Source: Mycolicibacter kumamotonensis (GTDB taxonomy: Bacteria; Actinomycetota; Actinomycetes; Mycobacteriales; Mycobacteriaceae). From it: 60,234 nucleotides of DNA. A program made the translations under genes and the position numbers. Of the stretch, positions 1-8,979 are shown one piece after another (positions within the stretch are counted from its first letter, which is position 1; the number at the start of each line of letters is the position of its first letter). The stretch is taken from NCBI RefSeq assembly GCF_002086285.1, contig NZ_MVHU01000029.1, positions 1 to 60,234 on the forward strand, in the 5' to 3' direction. Below the pieces are notes generated by a model. It made no database searches and was not told where the DNA came from. It was given only the letters and a program-made list of their open reading frames with translations.

Positions 1-1082
1 AGCATCGGCGTCTCGAAGGTCATCTGGCCCCGCCACATGGTGCCGATCCAGTTGAAGAACTTCAGCCCGGTCGGGATGGCGATCATCAGGGTCAGCAGCG
101 AGAAGAACGGCAGCAGCACGGCACCGGTGGCGTACATGTGGTGCGCCCACACCGCCGTCGACAGCCCGGCGATGCTCATCGTCGCGTAGACCAGGGTGAC
201 GTAGCCGAAGATCGGCTTGCGGGCGAACACCGGGATCACTTCGCTGACGATGCCGAAGAACGGTAGCGCGATGATGTACACCTCGGGATGGCCGAAGAAC
301 CAGAACAGGTGTTGCCATAGCAACTCGCCGCCGTTGGCGGAGTCGTAGATATGTCCGCCCAGGTGCCGGTCAACGGCCAGGCCCAGCAGGGCCGCGGTCA
401 GCAGCGGGAAGACGATCAGAACCATGATCGAGGTGACCAGGATGTTCCAGGTGAAGATCGGCATCCGGAACATGGTCATCCCGGGGGCGCGCATGCACGC
501 CACGGTGGTGATCATGTTGACTCCACCCAGGATGGTGCCCAGGCCACCGACGGCCAGGCCCATGATCCACAGGTCTGCTCCGGCGCCCGGGGTGTGCACC
601 GCGTTGCTCAGCGGGGTGTAGCCGGTCCAGCCGAAGTCGGCCGCACCGCCCGGGGTGATGAAACCGGCCAGTGCGATCGTGGCGCCGAATACGAAGAGCC
701 AGAACGAGAACGCGTTGAGCCGCGGGAAGGCCACGTCCGGCGCGCCGATCTGCAGCGGCAGCACCAGGTTGGCGAAGCCGAACACGATCGGGGTGGCATA
801 GAACAGCAGCATGACCGTGCCGTGCATGGTGAACAGCTGGTTGAACTGCTCGTTGGACAGGAACTGCAGGCCCGGCGCGGCAAGCTCGGTGCGCATCAGC
901 AGCGCCAGCAGACCGCCGATGAAGAAGAACACCATGCAGGCGACGCAATACATGATGCCGATCAGCTTGTGATCGGTGGTCGTGATCATCTTGTAGAGCA
1001 GGCCGCCCTTGGGACCCATCAACGGCGGGAATGGCCGACTGGGCTCGAGTTCTGCGCGCGGGGGTGCTTCGGCGGTCAACAT
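1..1082 (-). CDS. ctaD: cytochrome c oxidase subunit I, aa3 type (3' end outside window)
   Basis: This is the N-terminal 360 residues of the haem-copper oxidase catalytic subunit, an integral membrane protein that reduces oxygen to water. The frame reads through typical subunit I blocks: TTTDHK near residue 37, MHGTVMLLFYATP, FITPGGAADFGW and VWAHHMYATGAV, and runs off the left edge at TFETPML. About 210 residues are missing compared with the roughly 573-residue family. I chose ATG 1082 (MLTAEAPP); in-frame ATGs at 1094 and 1100 are possible because a GGAGGA lies only one base from 1082. fecB is divergent, as in M. tuberculosis Rv3043c-Rv3044. Confidence 0.95.
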   Translation of the reverse strand, partial: MLTAEAPPRAELEPSRPFPPLMGPKGGLLYKMITTTDHKLIGIMYCVACMVFFFIGGLLALLMRTELAAPGLQFLSNEQFNQLFTMHGTVMLLFYATPIVFGFANLVLPLQIGAPDVAFPRLNAFSFWLFVFGATIALAGFITPGGAADFGWTGYTPLSNAVHTPGAGADLWIMGLAVGGLGTILGGVNMITTVACMRAPGMTMFRMPIFTWNILVTSIMVLIVFPLLTAALLGLAVDRHLGGHIYDSANGGELLWQHLFWFFGHPEVYIIALPFFGIVSEVIPVFARKPIFGYVTLVYATMSIAGLSTAVWAHHMYATGAVLLPFFSLLTLMIAIPTGLKFFNWIGTMWRGQMTFETPM

Positions 1083-1217
1083 TCCTCCAAACATGGGCAT
1101 CCCGGGACTTGGCTCGAATCCTAACCCCGGGCCTCGCTCCGTCGGTATAGGCCTCCTACAAACTGTCGTATTCGTCTCCCCACGGGACTTGCCCCACCCG
1201 GGTGTTACCGTCACCGC

Positions 1218-2297
1218 GTGACCAGGGCGAACCGGCGAGCGGTGTCGGCGGCAGCACTGGCCGTGATGCTGATCACGGTCGCGGGTTGCGCCGGTGAGGG
1301 GACGGAATCGGCACCGACGTCCACCACCACCACCATGGTCGCCGGGGCCGGTGTGCTCGGAAACGACCGCCGCCCCGACGAGTCCTGCGCGCCCGAACCG
1401 GCCCGCGCCGATCCGGGGCCGCCGACGCGATCGGTGCACAACGCGGACGGGGTGGAGCCGCCGGGTACCGAGGTGCCCGAGGAAGCAGAACGCATCGTGG
1501 TGCTCTCCGGTGATCAGCTCGATGCGCTGTGCGCCCTGGGCCTGCAGTCCCGCATCGTCGGGGCTGCGCTGCCGGATGGCTCGGAGAGCCAACCGTCATA
1601 TCTGGGCGCCGTGGTACACGGGCTGCCGGCCGTGGGCACCCGCAGCAACCCCGACATCGAGGCCATCGCCGCACTGCGTCCGGACCTGATCCTCGGCGCG
1701 CAGGGCCTGACGCCCCGGTATCCGGAGCTGGCCGCGATCGCGCCCACCGTGTTCACCGCGGCGCCGGGCATGGCGTGGGAGGACAACCTGCGCGGCGTCG
1801 GCGCGGCGACCGCGCGCAGCGGCGCCGCCGACCAGGTGCTCGACAAATTCAGTGAAGACGCCACCGAGGCCGGCGAGGTCAGCGACGCCACCCACTTTCA
1901 GGTCTCAGTGGTTGCTCTCACCGACAGTGGCCTGCGGGTGTACGGGGCGGCCAACTTCGCTGCCAGCGTGCTCAAGACCGTCGGCGTGGACCGGCCGCCG
2001 TCGCAGCGGTTCACCGACCAGCCCTACATCGAAATCGCCGCGGGCGAAAGCGATCTCGGCGGCCGCGCGGACTTCTCGGCGGCCGACGGCGACATCGTCT
2101 ACGTCTCGTTCACCTCGCCGGCGGCCAAGGCGCGGGCGGCCAGAGTGTTCGACAGCGTCTCGTGGCGCCGGCTGGGGGCCAACCGCGACAGCCGGGTGTT
2201 CGTGGTCAACAACGAGATATGGCAGACCGGGCAGGGACCGGTCGCGGCCCGCGGAGTGGTCGAGGACCTGCGCTGGGTGAGCGCACCGATCAACTGA
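1218..2297 (+). CDS. fecB: FecB-like periplasmic iron/siderophore-binding lipoprotein
   Basis: This 359-residue lipoprotein looks like the substrate-binding part of a ferric siderophore ABC importer, held on the outer face of the membrane. The signal peptide has RR near residue 6, a hydrophobic stretch, and lipobox VAGC with the acylated Cys at residue 24. A low-complexity Thr linker follows, then a periplasmic-binding (TroA/FecB) fold from about residue 90, with NPDIEAIAALRPDLILG as the recognisable block. No permease or ATPase gene is adjacent, as for the solitary Rv3044. GTG 1218 is chosen because it leaves a complete signal peptide. Confidence 0.9.
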   Translation: MTRANRRAVSAAALAVMLITVAGCAGEGTESAPTSTTTTMVAGAGVLGNDRRPDESCAPEPARADPGPPTRSVHNADGVEPPGTEVPEEAERIVVLSGDQLDALCALGLQSRIVGAALPDGSESQPSYLGAVVHGLPAVGTRSNPDIEAIAALRPDLILGAQGLTPRYPELAAIAPTVFTAAPGMAWEDNLRGVGAATARSGAADQVLDKFSEDATEAGEVSDATHFQVSVVALTDSGLRVYGAANFAASVLKTVGVDRPPSQRFTDQPYIEIAAGESDLGGRADFSAADGDIVYVSFTSPAAKARAARVFDSVSWRRLGANRDSRVFVVNNEIWQTGQGPVAARGVVEDLRWVSAPIN

Positions 2298-2433
2298 GCC
2301 TCAGGCGGGCTCGTCCTGCAAGCGCATCCGTCGCCGGTGACCGAACTCACCGCGTCGCCCGGGCATCACGGCAAATAACTTTGTTAAGCTATGTTTTTAC
2401 GATTGCCGGTATCCCCGAAGAGGAATCTCGACT

Positions 2434-3486
2434 ATGAGCACCGTTTCCGCTTACGCCGCCACCTCGGCGACCGACCCGCTGACCAGGACCACCATCACCC
2501 GCCGGGACCCCGGTCCGCACGACGTGGCGTTCGACATCGCCTTCGCCGGTATCTGCCATTCCGACATCCACACCGTCAAAGCCGAGTGGGGCGCTCCGCA
2601 ATATCCGCTGGTTCCCGGCCACGAGATCGCCGGCGTGGTGACCGCGGTCGGATCCGAGGTCACCAAGTACAAGGTCGGCGACCGGGTCGGCGTCGGCTGC
2701 TTCGTCGACTCCTGCCGCGAGTGCCCCAGCTGCCTGGCCGGCCAGGAGCAGTACTGCACCGGCGGCGGCATGGTCGGCACCTACGCCGGCATCGGCCGTG
2801 ACGGCCAACCCACGCAGGGCGGCTACAGCGGCGCGATCGTCGTCGACGAGAACTACGTGCTGCGCATCCCGGACGAGATTCCCCTGGACGCGGCCGCTCC
2901 CCTGCTGTGCGCCGGCATCACCACCTATTCACCGCTGCGGCACTGGAATGTCGGGCCCGGCAAGCGGATTGCGGTCGTCGGCCTCGGCGGTCTGGGCCAC
3001 ATGGCCGTCAAGCTGGGCACCGCGATGGGCGCCGAGGTCACCGTGCTGTCCCAGTCGCTGAAGAAGATGGAGGACGGGCTGCGCCTGGGTGCTCAGCACT
3101 ACTACGCCACCAGCGACCCGAGCACCTTCAAGAAGCAACGCGGCACTTTCGACATCATCCTCAACACCGTGTCGGCGAGCCTGGACCTGGGCGCCTATCT
3201 GAACCTGCTCACCCTGGACGGCACGCTGGTGGAGTTGGGCATGCCGGAGGGTGCCCTGGCGGTGCCGCCGGGTCCCCTGGTCAGGATGCGGCGCAGCGTA
3301 TCGGGTTCGTTGATCGGCGGGATCGCCGAGACACAGGAGATGTTGGACTTCTGCGCCGAGCACGACGTGCGGCCCGAGATCGAGGTGATCGAGCCGGAGT
3401 ACATCAACACCGCCTACGAGCGGGTGCTGGCCTCCGACGTGCGCTACCGGTTCGTGATCGACACCGCGTCCTTGCGACAGCCCTGA
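2434..3486 (+). CDS. adhC: zinc-dependent NADP alcohol dehydrogenase (CAD/YahK type)
   Basis: A 350-residue medium-chain dehydrogenase that interconverts primary alcohols and aldehydes with NADP(H) in the cytosol. Catalytic zinc ligands are visible as GICHSD (Cys41) and GHEIAG (His63-Glu64). The structural zinc site is the CRECPSCLAGQEQYC cluster near residues 94-108, and the nucleotide fold has GLGGLGH near residue 187. Position after fecB matches Rv3044-Rv3045. The 136-base gap before it is AT-rich around 2375-2400 (TTTGTTAAGC then TATGTTTTTACG), a plausible promoter. GAGGAA lies upstream of the ATG. Confidence 0.93.
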   Translation: MSTVSAYAATSATDPLTRTTITRRDPGPHDVAFDIAFAGICHSDIHTVKAEWGAPQYPLVPGHEIAGVVTAVGSEVTKYKVGDRVGVGCFVDSCRECPSCLAGQEQYCTGGGMVGTYAGIGRDGQPTQGGYSGAIVVDENYVLRIPDEIPLDAAAPLLCAGITTYSPLRHWNVGPGKRIAVVGLGGLGHMAVKLGTAMGAEVTVLSQSLKKMEDGLRLGAQHYYATSDPSTFKKQRGTFDIILNTVSASLDLGAYLNLLTLDGTLVELGMPEGALAVPPGPLVRMRRSVSGSLIGGIAETQEMLDFCAEHDVRPEIEVIEPEYINTAYERVLASDVRYRFVIDTASLRQP

Positions 3487-3496
3487 GCTAGACGCA

Positions 3497-4750
3497 CTAG
3501 ACGTAACGGTTGCGCCCGGCCAGTGCACCCGCCGACGTCTGCACCAGGTAGACGGCGAGCACCATCAGCCACGGCACGGTCCATCCACCGCTGACGTGGT
3601 GCAACAGACCGAACAGGAACGGGCCGACGCCTGCGAGCAGGTAGCCGAAACCCTGCGCCATCCCCGACAGGCTCGCGGTGTCCTGCGCGTCGCGGGCACG
3701 TAGCGCAATCACGGTGAGCGCCAACGAGAAAACGCTCATCCCGAGCCCCACCAGCACGCTCCAAAGCAGCGGTGCGGCCGCGGGCGCGATCAGCAGACCG
3801 ACCATGCCGGTGATGCCGAGCGTTCCCAGTCCGACGATCCATCCGCTTTGGCTGTCGCGCCGGGCGGCCAGCGGCGAGACGATCAAGCTGATCGGCACGG
3901 CGATCAGCGAGATCAGGCCGAGCAGCAGGCCCGCACGCGTTTCGCTGATGCCGTTGTCGATCAGCACCTCCGGCAGCCAGCCCAGCACCACGTAGGCGAG
4001 GAACGACTGGGTGCCGAAGAACAAGGTGACCGTCCAGGCCAGTTTGCTGCGCAACAGCGATCGGCCTTTCGTCGCGGCCGCGGGTGCGGTGGATCCGGGC
4101 CGATCGAATCCGCGGGCACCCACCACCCATGCCGCCAGTGCCAGCAGCGCCAGGGCACTCCACGCGCCCAGCGCCGATCGCCAGCCTCCCAGCGCGTCGT
4201 CCAGCATCGGGGTGGCTGCCGAGCCCAGTGCTCCTCCCCCTTGTAGCGCCGCGGTGTAGATCCCGGTCATCAGCCCGACCTGTGCCGGGAAGGATCCGCG
4301 GATGATCACCGGGATCAGCACGTTGATCAACGCGATTCCCGCGGTCGCGACCAGTGTTCCGCCGAGCACGACCAAGGCGCCATCGCAGATCCGGATCAGC
4401 AGTCCCGCAACAAGTGTGAGCAGCGCCGCCGAGACGGTACGGGCCAATCCGATCCTTCGGGACAACCACGGCGCGGCGAGGCCGGCTGCCGCGAAGCACA
4501 GACCGGGCAAGGTGGTCAGGACACCGGCCCAGGTGTCCGAGGCGCCCAGGGCTCCCCGCATCTCCGGGAGCAGCGGGCCCACGCTGGTGATGGCCGGGCG
4601 GAGGTTCAGCGCGGTCAACACCACCGCGACGGTCAGCAGGGCGCCGCCGGCCGCCATCGTCGCAGGCCGGAACTCGGCGGCGCCCTCGAGCTCCAGTTCA
4701 AGGTCACGCTCGTACTCGCCGAGTCTTTCGGTACGTGCTGCGCGGGTCAC
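3497..4750 (-). CDS. MFS transporter, CynX/NimT (cyanate permease-like) family
   Basis: A 417-residue polytopic membrane protein with about 12 hydrophobic segments after a 30-residue acidic cytoplasmic N-terminus. The sequence after the first segment (LNLRPAITSVGPLLPEMRGALG) is typical of the CynX/YeaN branch of the major facilitator superfamily, whose members carry small anions or drugs; the substrate here cannot be read. The GTG start at 4750 has no clear ribosome site and may be leaderless. The gene is divergent from a FadR-type regulator 48 bases away, with a palindrome between them, so that regulator probably controls it. It converges on adhC with a 10-base gap. Confidence 0.85.
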   Translation of the reverse strand: MTRAARTERLGEYERDLELELEGAAEFRPATMAAGGALLTVAVVLTALNLRPAITSVGPLLPEMRGALGASDTWAGVLTTLPGLCFAAAGLAAPWLSRRIGLARTVSAALLTLVAGLLIRICDGALVVLGGTLVATAGIALINVLIPVIIRGSFPAQVGLMTGIYTAALQGGGALGSAATPMLDDALGGWRSALGAWSALALLALAAWVVGARGFDRPGSTAPAAATKGRSLLRSKLAWTVTLFFGTQSFLAYVVLGWLPEVLIDNGISETRAGLLLGLISLIAVPISLIVSPLAARRDSQSGWIVGLGTLGITGMVGLLIAPAAAPLLWSVLVGLGMSVFSLALTVIALRARDAQDTASLSGMAQGFGYLLAGVGPFLFGLLHHVSGGWTVPWLMVLAVYLVQTSAGALAGRNRYV

Positions 4751-4768
4751 CTAAAGTAGGATCGCATA

Positions 4769-4785
4769 CATCCGATGATTGGATG
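4769..4785. promoter_or_regulatory. putative operator between MFS and GntR/FadR genes
   Basis: The 17-base near-palindrome CATCCGATGATTGGATG lies midway in the 48-base divergent gap; arms CATCCGAT and ATTGGATG match at 7 of 8 positions around a central G. Size and place fit an autoregulatory FadR-family site. Inference only. Confidence 0.5.
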
Positions 4786-4798
4786 ACGGGAGGATACT

Positions 4799-5473
4799 GT
4801 GCCGTTGATCACCACCCGCCGCACCTGCCTGGTCGATCAGGTGATTGACCAGCTCCGGGCCTCGGTGACCGGCGGGGAATGGCCCGTCGATTCTCGAATC
4901 CCCCCCGAGCCGGAGCTCGCCGAGGCGCTCGGGGTCGGCCGCAACACCGTGCGCGAGGCGGTCCGGGCGCTGGCCCACGCCGGCATTCTGGAGGTCCGTC
5001 AGGGCGATGGGACCTACGTGCGCGCCACCAGCGAGGTGTCCGGCGCCGTGCGTCGGTTGTGCGGCCCGGAACTGCGCGACGTGCTACAGGTGCGGCGCTG
5101 CCTGGAGGTTGAGGGGGCACGGATGGCCGCCGTAGCCCGCACCGACGAAGACCTGGCCGAGTTGCGCGCTCTGCTAAAGCGCCGCGACGATCACCAACAG
5201 CAGGGTCGAGATGAGGATTTCGCGCGGGCGGACACCGATTTCCACCTGGCCGTGGTCCGCTCCGCGCACAACCCGGTGTTGACCGAGCTGTACTGCGGGC
5301 TCACCGAAGTGGTCGTCGCCAGTGTGGCCACGGCGAGCGGGAAACCGGTGCGGGCGGACCAGATCCGGCACCGGGGCTTGCTGGAGGCGATCGCCGCGGG
5401 CGACGTCGAGGCGGCCGGGCGCGAGGCTGGTGGATTCCTCGACGAGCTGTTAGACCAGTTGCCGGCCCGCTGA
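4799..5473 (+). CDS. GntR family regulator, FadR/FCD subfamily
   Basis: A 224-residue transcription factor. Residues about 10-72 form the winged-helix GntR domain, with IPPEPELAEALGVGRNTVREA as the recognition region and LEVRQGDGTYV as the wing. The rest is the all-helical FCD ligand domain, where residues such as Asp-x-x-x-His (DTDFHLAVV, near residue 142) usually bind a metal or acid ligand. GTG 4799 is preceded by GGGAGGA at good spacing. It faces an MFS permease and probably represses it until a small acid is present. It converges on the DoxX-like gene with 5 bases between stops. Confidence 0.9.
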   Translation: MPLITTRRTCLVDQVIDQLRASVTGGEWPVDSRIPPEPELAEALGVGRNTVREAVRALAHAGILEVRQGDGTYVRATSEVSGAVRRLCGPELRDVLQVRRCLEVEGARMAAVARTDEDLAELRALLKRRDDHQQQGRDEDFARADTDFHLAVVRSAHNPVLTELYCGLTEVVVASVATASGKPVRADQIRHRGLLEAIAAGDVEAAGREAGGFLDELLDQLPAR

Positions 5474-5478
5474 GCCGC

Positions 5479-5886
5479 TCACTCGCGCCGCAGCCCCAAC
5501 ACGCGCAGCAACTCCGGCCGCCGCAGGATGAGCGCGATCCACACCAGCACGCCGACGTACACCCCGGACAGCACGAAGCCGGCCAGCGGCTTGTCGGTGA
5601 GCAGGTTGACGGTCACGGCTCCGCCCAGATAGGCGGTCAGGCCCAATGCCCCCAGCACCGCGGTGCGCGGGATCAGGAAGACGACCAGGCACACCACCAG
5701 CACCCAGCCGATCACGGCGGTCTTGTCCGGGGAGAACCCGAGTCCTTCGGTGGCTTCACGTGCGAAGGACATGCCGAGGATCTTCGGGATGGCATCGAAC
5801 GCGAAGAACAGCCCCAGCAGGGCGGTGATCACGGCTCCGATGATCCAGGTCCGAGAACGCTTGGTGTGGTCGGTGTGAGTCGTCAT
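5479..5886 (-). CDS. DoxX-like small membrane protein
   Basis: A 135-residue protein with four hydrophobic segments (about residues 14-34, 58-77, 80-98 and 104-120). The first carries FFAFDAIPKILGMSFA, like the DoxX-like family (PF13564), in which a short amphipathic motif follows helix 1. Function of these proteins in mycobacteria is not settled; some DoxX relatives act in thiosulfate or redox metabolism. AGGAGGGCC precedes the ATG. It lies 51 bases after the NarK-like MFS gene on the same strand, so the two may share a transcript. Confidence 0.75.
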   Translation of the reverse strand: MTTHTDHTKRSRTWIIGAVITALLGLFFAFDAIPKILGMSFAREATEGLGFSPDKTAVIGWVLVVCLVVFLIPRTAVLGALGLTAYLGGAVTVNLLTDKPLAGFVLSGVYVGVLVWIALILRRPELLRVLGLRRE

Positions 5887-5937
5887 CGGTGGCCCTCCTG
5901 AATTCGAATAGCGATGGTGATCGGCGTAAGGACAACA

Positions 5938-7155
5938 CTATGAGGTTGGCGAGGTTTCCGGTTCGCGCGTATGTAGCCGCAGCGCGGTGTAGCCGAACAT
6001 GATCAGCGCGGTCGCCACCAGCAACAGCAGTCCGACCGTGTAATCGTTGCGCACCGGGTCGTAGGTAGCGCCCATCACGATCGGCGGGAAATAACCACCC
6101 AATCCCCCTGCCGCAGAGACGATTCCGGTGACGGCCCCCAGTGACCCGGCCGGGGCGCGACGGGCCACCCACCCGAATACGCCACCGGTGCCGATACCCA
6201 ACCCGACCGCCAGCGTGATGAACGTGGCCGCCGACAACACGTCGGGCGGCGGTTTGAGGGCGGCGGCCGCGGCCATTACCGCGGTGACCGCCAGCGAGGC
6301 CAACACGACGTACTTGGGCGCGATCCGGTCGGCCAGCGCACCGCCGACGGGCCGGGCCAGCACCGCGGCCAGCGCAAACGCGGCGGTGCGTTCACCCGCG
6401 GCCACCTGCGAGAACCCGTACACGGTTTTGATGTAGATGGGCAGGTAGTTGCTGAACGCGACGAACCCGCCGAACACCAAGCCGTAGAGCAGCGACATCT
6501 CCCAGGTGACCCGCAACCGGGCGGCCGCCGTGAGTTTGGGCACCACCGGCGAGGTGTTCGGCGCGAAGTACTCGCCGTTGCTCATCACCACCATGCACAC
6601 CAAGACGGTGACCGCCAGCGCGGCCGCGATCATGTAGTGGGTGTGCAGCAATCCGAACCGCCGCACCATGCGGGGGGTGAAGAACGCCGACAGCGCCGTG
6701 CCCGCCATGCCCATGCCGAATACGCCGGTGGCAAAACCACGGCGGGCCGGCTCATACCAGTTGTTGGCGAACGGAATACCGATCGCGAACACCGTGCCGG
6801 GGATGCCCAGCAGCAGAGCCGAGGCCAGCACCAGCGGATAGGACGCCGCGGCTTCGGCCGCACCTACCGCCAGCACCGGGCCGATCGAGGCCAGCGACAC
6901 CCCGATGAACATGGCGCGGCCACCGAACCGATCGGTCAGCGGCCCGGCCACCAGCCGGCCCAGGGAGCCGGCCAGGATGGGTGTCGCGACCAGCAACGCG
7001 ACCTGGGTGCTGCCCAGCGACATCCGCGCCGCGTCGGTCAGGGCCACCGGGCCGATGAGGTTCCAGGCCCAGAAGTTGATGATCGACACCCAGGTGGCCA
7101 GGGCCAACTGAACGCCCGGCCGGGCGCCGGCAGCGGGTCGATCAACGCTCTTCAC
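5938..7155 (-). CDS. MFS transporter, NarK/nitrate-nitrite porter-like
   Basis: About 405 residues with 12 predicted membrane segments. MFS signature A is visible in RLVAGPLTDRFGGR near residue 70, and IPFANNWYEPARRGFATGVFGMGMAGTA fits the NarK/nitrate-nitrite porter group, although the double nitrate-signature glycine motifs are not fully clear. It may import or export a small anion. GTG 7155 is used; a TTG at 7167 would add four residues and neither start has a clear ribosome site. It follows the AraC-type regulator gene by 75 bases on the same strand. Confidence 0.8.
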   Translation of the reverse strand: MKSVDRPAAGARPGVQLALATWVSIINFWAWNLIGPVALTDAARMSLGSTQVALLVATPILAGSLGRLVAGPLTDRFGGRAMFIGVSLASIGPVLAVGAAEAAASYPLVLASALLLGIPGTVFAIGIPFANNWYEPARRGFATGVFGMGMAGTALSAFFTPRMVRRFGLLHTHYMIAAALAVTVLVCMVVMSNGEYFAPNTSPVVPKLTAAARLRVTWEMSLLYGLVFGGFVAFSNYLPIYIKTVYGFSQVAAGERTAAFALAAVLARPVGGALADRIAPKYVVLASLAVTAVMAAAAALKPPPDVLSAATFITLAVGLGIGTGGVFGWVARRAPAGSLGAVTGIVSAAGGLGGYFPPIVMGATYDPVRNDYTVGLLLLVATALIMFGYTALRLHTREPETSPTS

Positions 7156-7229
7156 TGGAATATGCAAACACCGGGAAGCGCGGTCGGGTCGTCGTTCGGG
7201 CGAAATAGCCGGGGCGGCGCGCCCGGCGT

Positions 7230-8204
7230 TCAGCCTTGCAGCGCGGTGCGGAATCTGTCCCGGTAGGCCTTCGGCGAAACGCCGAGGTGATCGACGAATA
7301 CCCGCCGCAGCGTTTCGGTGCTGCCGAAGCCCGCCAGACGTGCGGTGTCGGTGACGGTGTGGCCGGCGTCCAGGGCGGCACGGGCGGCGTCGACGCGGAC
7401 CTTTTCGACATAGTCGGCCGGAGTCATCCCCAGCTCGGATCGGAATAGGCGTGTCAACTGCCGCGTACTGAGGCAGGCCCGGGTGGCGAGGACGCTCACC
7501 CGGTGGTCCGCGCCGGGGTCGGCGGCGATCGCATCGGTAACCGCTCGCAGCGGCGACTGCGGCGCCGGGTCGGCCTCGACCAGTGTCGAGAACTGCGATT
7601 GCCCGCCTGCCCGCTTGAGATAGACCACCAGCCAGCGGGCCACCGCGCGGACAAGATCTGCGCCATGGTCCATCTCGACCAGTGCCAGCGCCAGGTCGAT
7701 GCCCGAGGAAATCCCCGCCGAGGTGAACACATCACCGTCGCGGACGAAGATGGCATCCGGCTCGACGGTGATCTCGGGGAAGGCGCGCGAAAACAATCCG
7801 ACGTCGTGCCAGTGGGTGGTGGCGCGGCGGCCGTTCAGCAGACCGGCCTGTGCCAGGACAAAGGATCCGGTGCAGATGGAGGCCAGCCGTCGGGTGCGGC
7901 CGGCGAGCGACCTGACCGCCTCCACGAGTCCTGGGTCGATCGCGCGGCGGGGCAGGGTGTCGGCCCCGGCGACCATGACGGTATCGGCGGACACGATCGA
8001 CGCGAGGGACTCGGTGACACCCAATCGCGTCCCGATCGAGGTGGTGACGTCGCCGCCGTCGACGGATGCGAGCATGATCTGGTAGTTCGCTCCGAAGCGA
8101 TTGGCTTCGGCGAAGACCTCACCGGCTCCCGCGACGTCCAACATCGTCACCTCGTCGAACACGACGATCACCACGACCCGCGTTGGTGCGCTGGGTTCGG
8201 CCAC
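7230..8204 (-). CDS. GlxA-type AraC family regulator with DJ-1/PfpI domain
   Basis: A 324-residue two-domain regulator. Residues about 8-185 resemble the class I glutamine amidotransferase-like DJ-1/PfpI fold, with the nucleophile-elbow region SICTGSFVLAQAGLL. Residues about 215-320 carry the paired helix-turn-helix of AraC proteins (ACLSTRQLTRLFRSELGMTPADYVEKVR, then VTDTARLAGFGSTETLRRVF). GlxA-type regulators usually control the gene divergent from them, here the HD-domain gene 108 bases away. I chose GTG 8204 because the longer open frame up to 8381 runs over that gene's start and its first 59 codons have no family character. Confidence 0.88.
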   Translation of the reverse strand: MAEPSAPTRVVVIVVFDEVTMLDVAGAGEVFAEANRFGANYQIMLASVDGGDVTTSIGTRLGVTESLASIVSADTVMVAGADTLPRRAIDPGLVEAVRSLAGRTRRLASICTGSFVLAQAGLLNGRRATTHWHDVGLFSRAFPEITVEPDAIFVRDGDVFTSAGISSGIDLALALVEMDHGADLVRAVARWLVVYLKRAGGQSQFSTLVEADPAPQSPLRAVTDAIAADPGADHRVSVLATRACLSTRQLTRLFRSELGMTPADYVEKVRVDAARAALDAGHTVTDTARLAGFGSTETLRRVFVDHLGVSPKAYRDRFRTALQG

Positions 8205-8311
8205 GGATTCATTGTGTCGCGATCTGAGGTTTTGACGGCTCAATCGACACCTGTGAACCGGGCGCATCGGCCGCAATCTGGTTACTGATCGCCCCACCGA
8301 GGAGACCGACC

Positions 8312-8962
8312 ATGACCATCCAGCCGATCGAGACCATCGCCGACGTCGTCGTACCCGACACCCGGCTCGCCCGAGAGGCAACCGATCTCGTTCGCAGCGC
8401 CGAAGACGACGTGCTCTTCCACCACTCCCGCCGGGTGTACTTGTTCGGAGCGCTGCACGGTCGCCGGTCGGGGCAACAACCCGATCTGGAACTGCTCTAC
8501 GTCGCGGCGATGTTCCACGACTTCGGCCTCACCGCGCGCTACCAAAATTCAACTCAGCGCTTCGAGATCGACGGCGCCGACGCGGCACGGCAGTTCCTGT
8601 TGGAGCACGACGTCGACCCGTCCGACGCCGATAGGGTGTGGCTTGGCATTGCGTTGCACACGACACCGGAGGTCCCCGCACGCCTTGACACCGAAACCGC
8701 CTTGCTCGCAGCGGGTGTCAAGACCGATGTGGTCGGCGTCGGCAAGCACGACCTCGCCACGGCCGACATTGACGCGGTGATCACCGCCCATCCGCGCCCG
8801 GAGTTCAAAAACCGCATTCTGGCCGCCTTCAACAGCGGTATGAAGCATCGTCCGGAAACCACCTTCGGGACGATGAACGATGACGTACTGGCCCACTTCG
8901 ATCCCGGCTTCCAGCGCGGCAACCTGGTCGAGGCCATTCTCAACAGCCCATGGCCCGAGTAG
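8312..8962 (+). CDS. HD-domain hydrolase, cyanamide-hydratase-like
   Basis: A 216-residue HD-superfamily protein. Likely metal ligands are His38 or His39 in FHHSRRVYLFG, His-Asp in AAMFHDFGLT near residue 70, and a later His-Thr pair (ALHTTPEV). The HSxRVYxFG...HDxG layout is that of the cyanamide hydratase/Ddi2 subgroup of HD proteins, which hydrate small nitriles, but many relatives are untested phosphohydrolases. GAGGAGACC precedes the ATG. It is divergent from a GlxA-type regulator and 17 bases ahead of a nitroreductase gene, so these two probably form an inducible operon. The exact reaction is inference. Confidence 0.8.
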   Translation: MTIQPIETIADVVVPDTRLAREATDLVRSAEDDVLFHHSRRVYLFGALHGRRSGQQPDLELLYVAAMFHDFGLTARYQNSTQRFEIDGADAARQFLLEHDVDPSDADRVWLGIALHTTPEVPARLDTETALLAAGVKTDVVGVGKHDLATADIDAVITAHPRPEFKNRILAAFNSGMKHRPETTFGTMNDDVLAHFDPGFQRGNLVEAILNSPWPE

Positions 8963-8979
8963 CGGGAAGGAGCAGGCAC

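Noticed and set aside
8186..8252. TGTCG...CGACA inverted pair in the GlxA-HD gap
   Set aside because: Arms are short and 26 bases apart, so not convincing as one operator.
8205..8381. Longer N-terminus for the GlxA-type regulator
   Set aside because: The added residues are Arg/Ser-rich and would overlap the divergent HD gene; GTG 8204 fits the family start.
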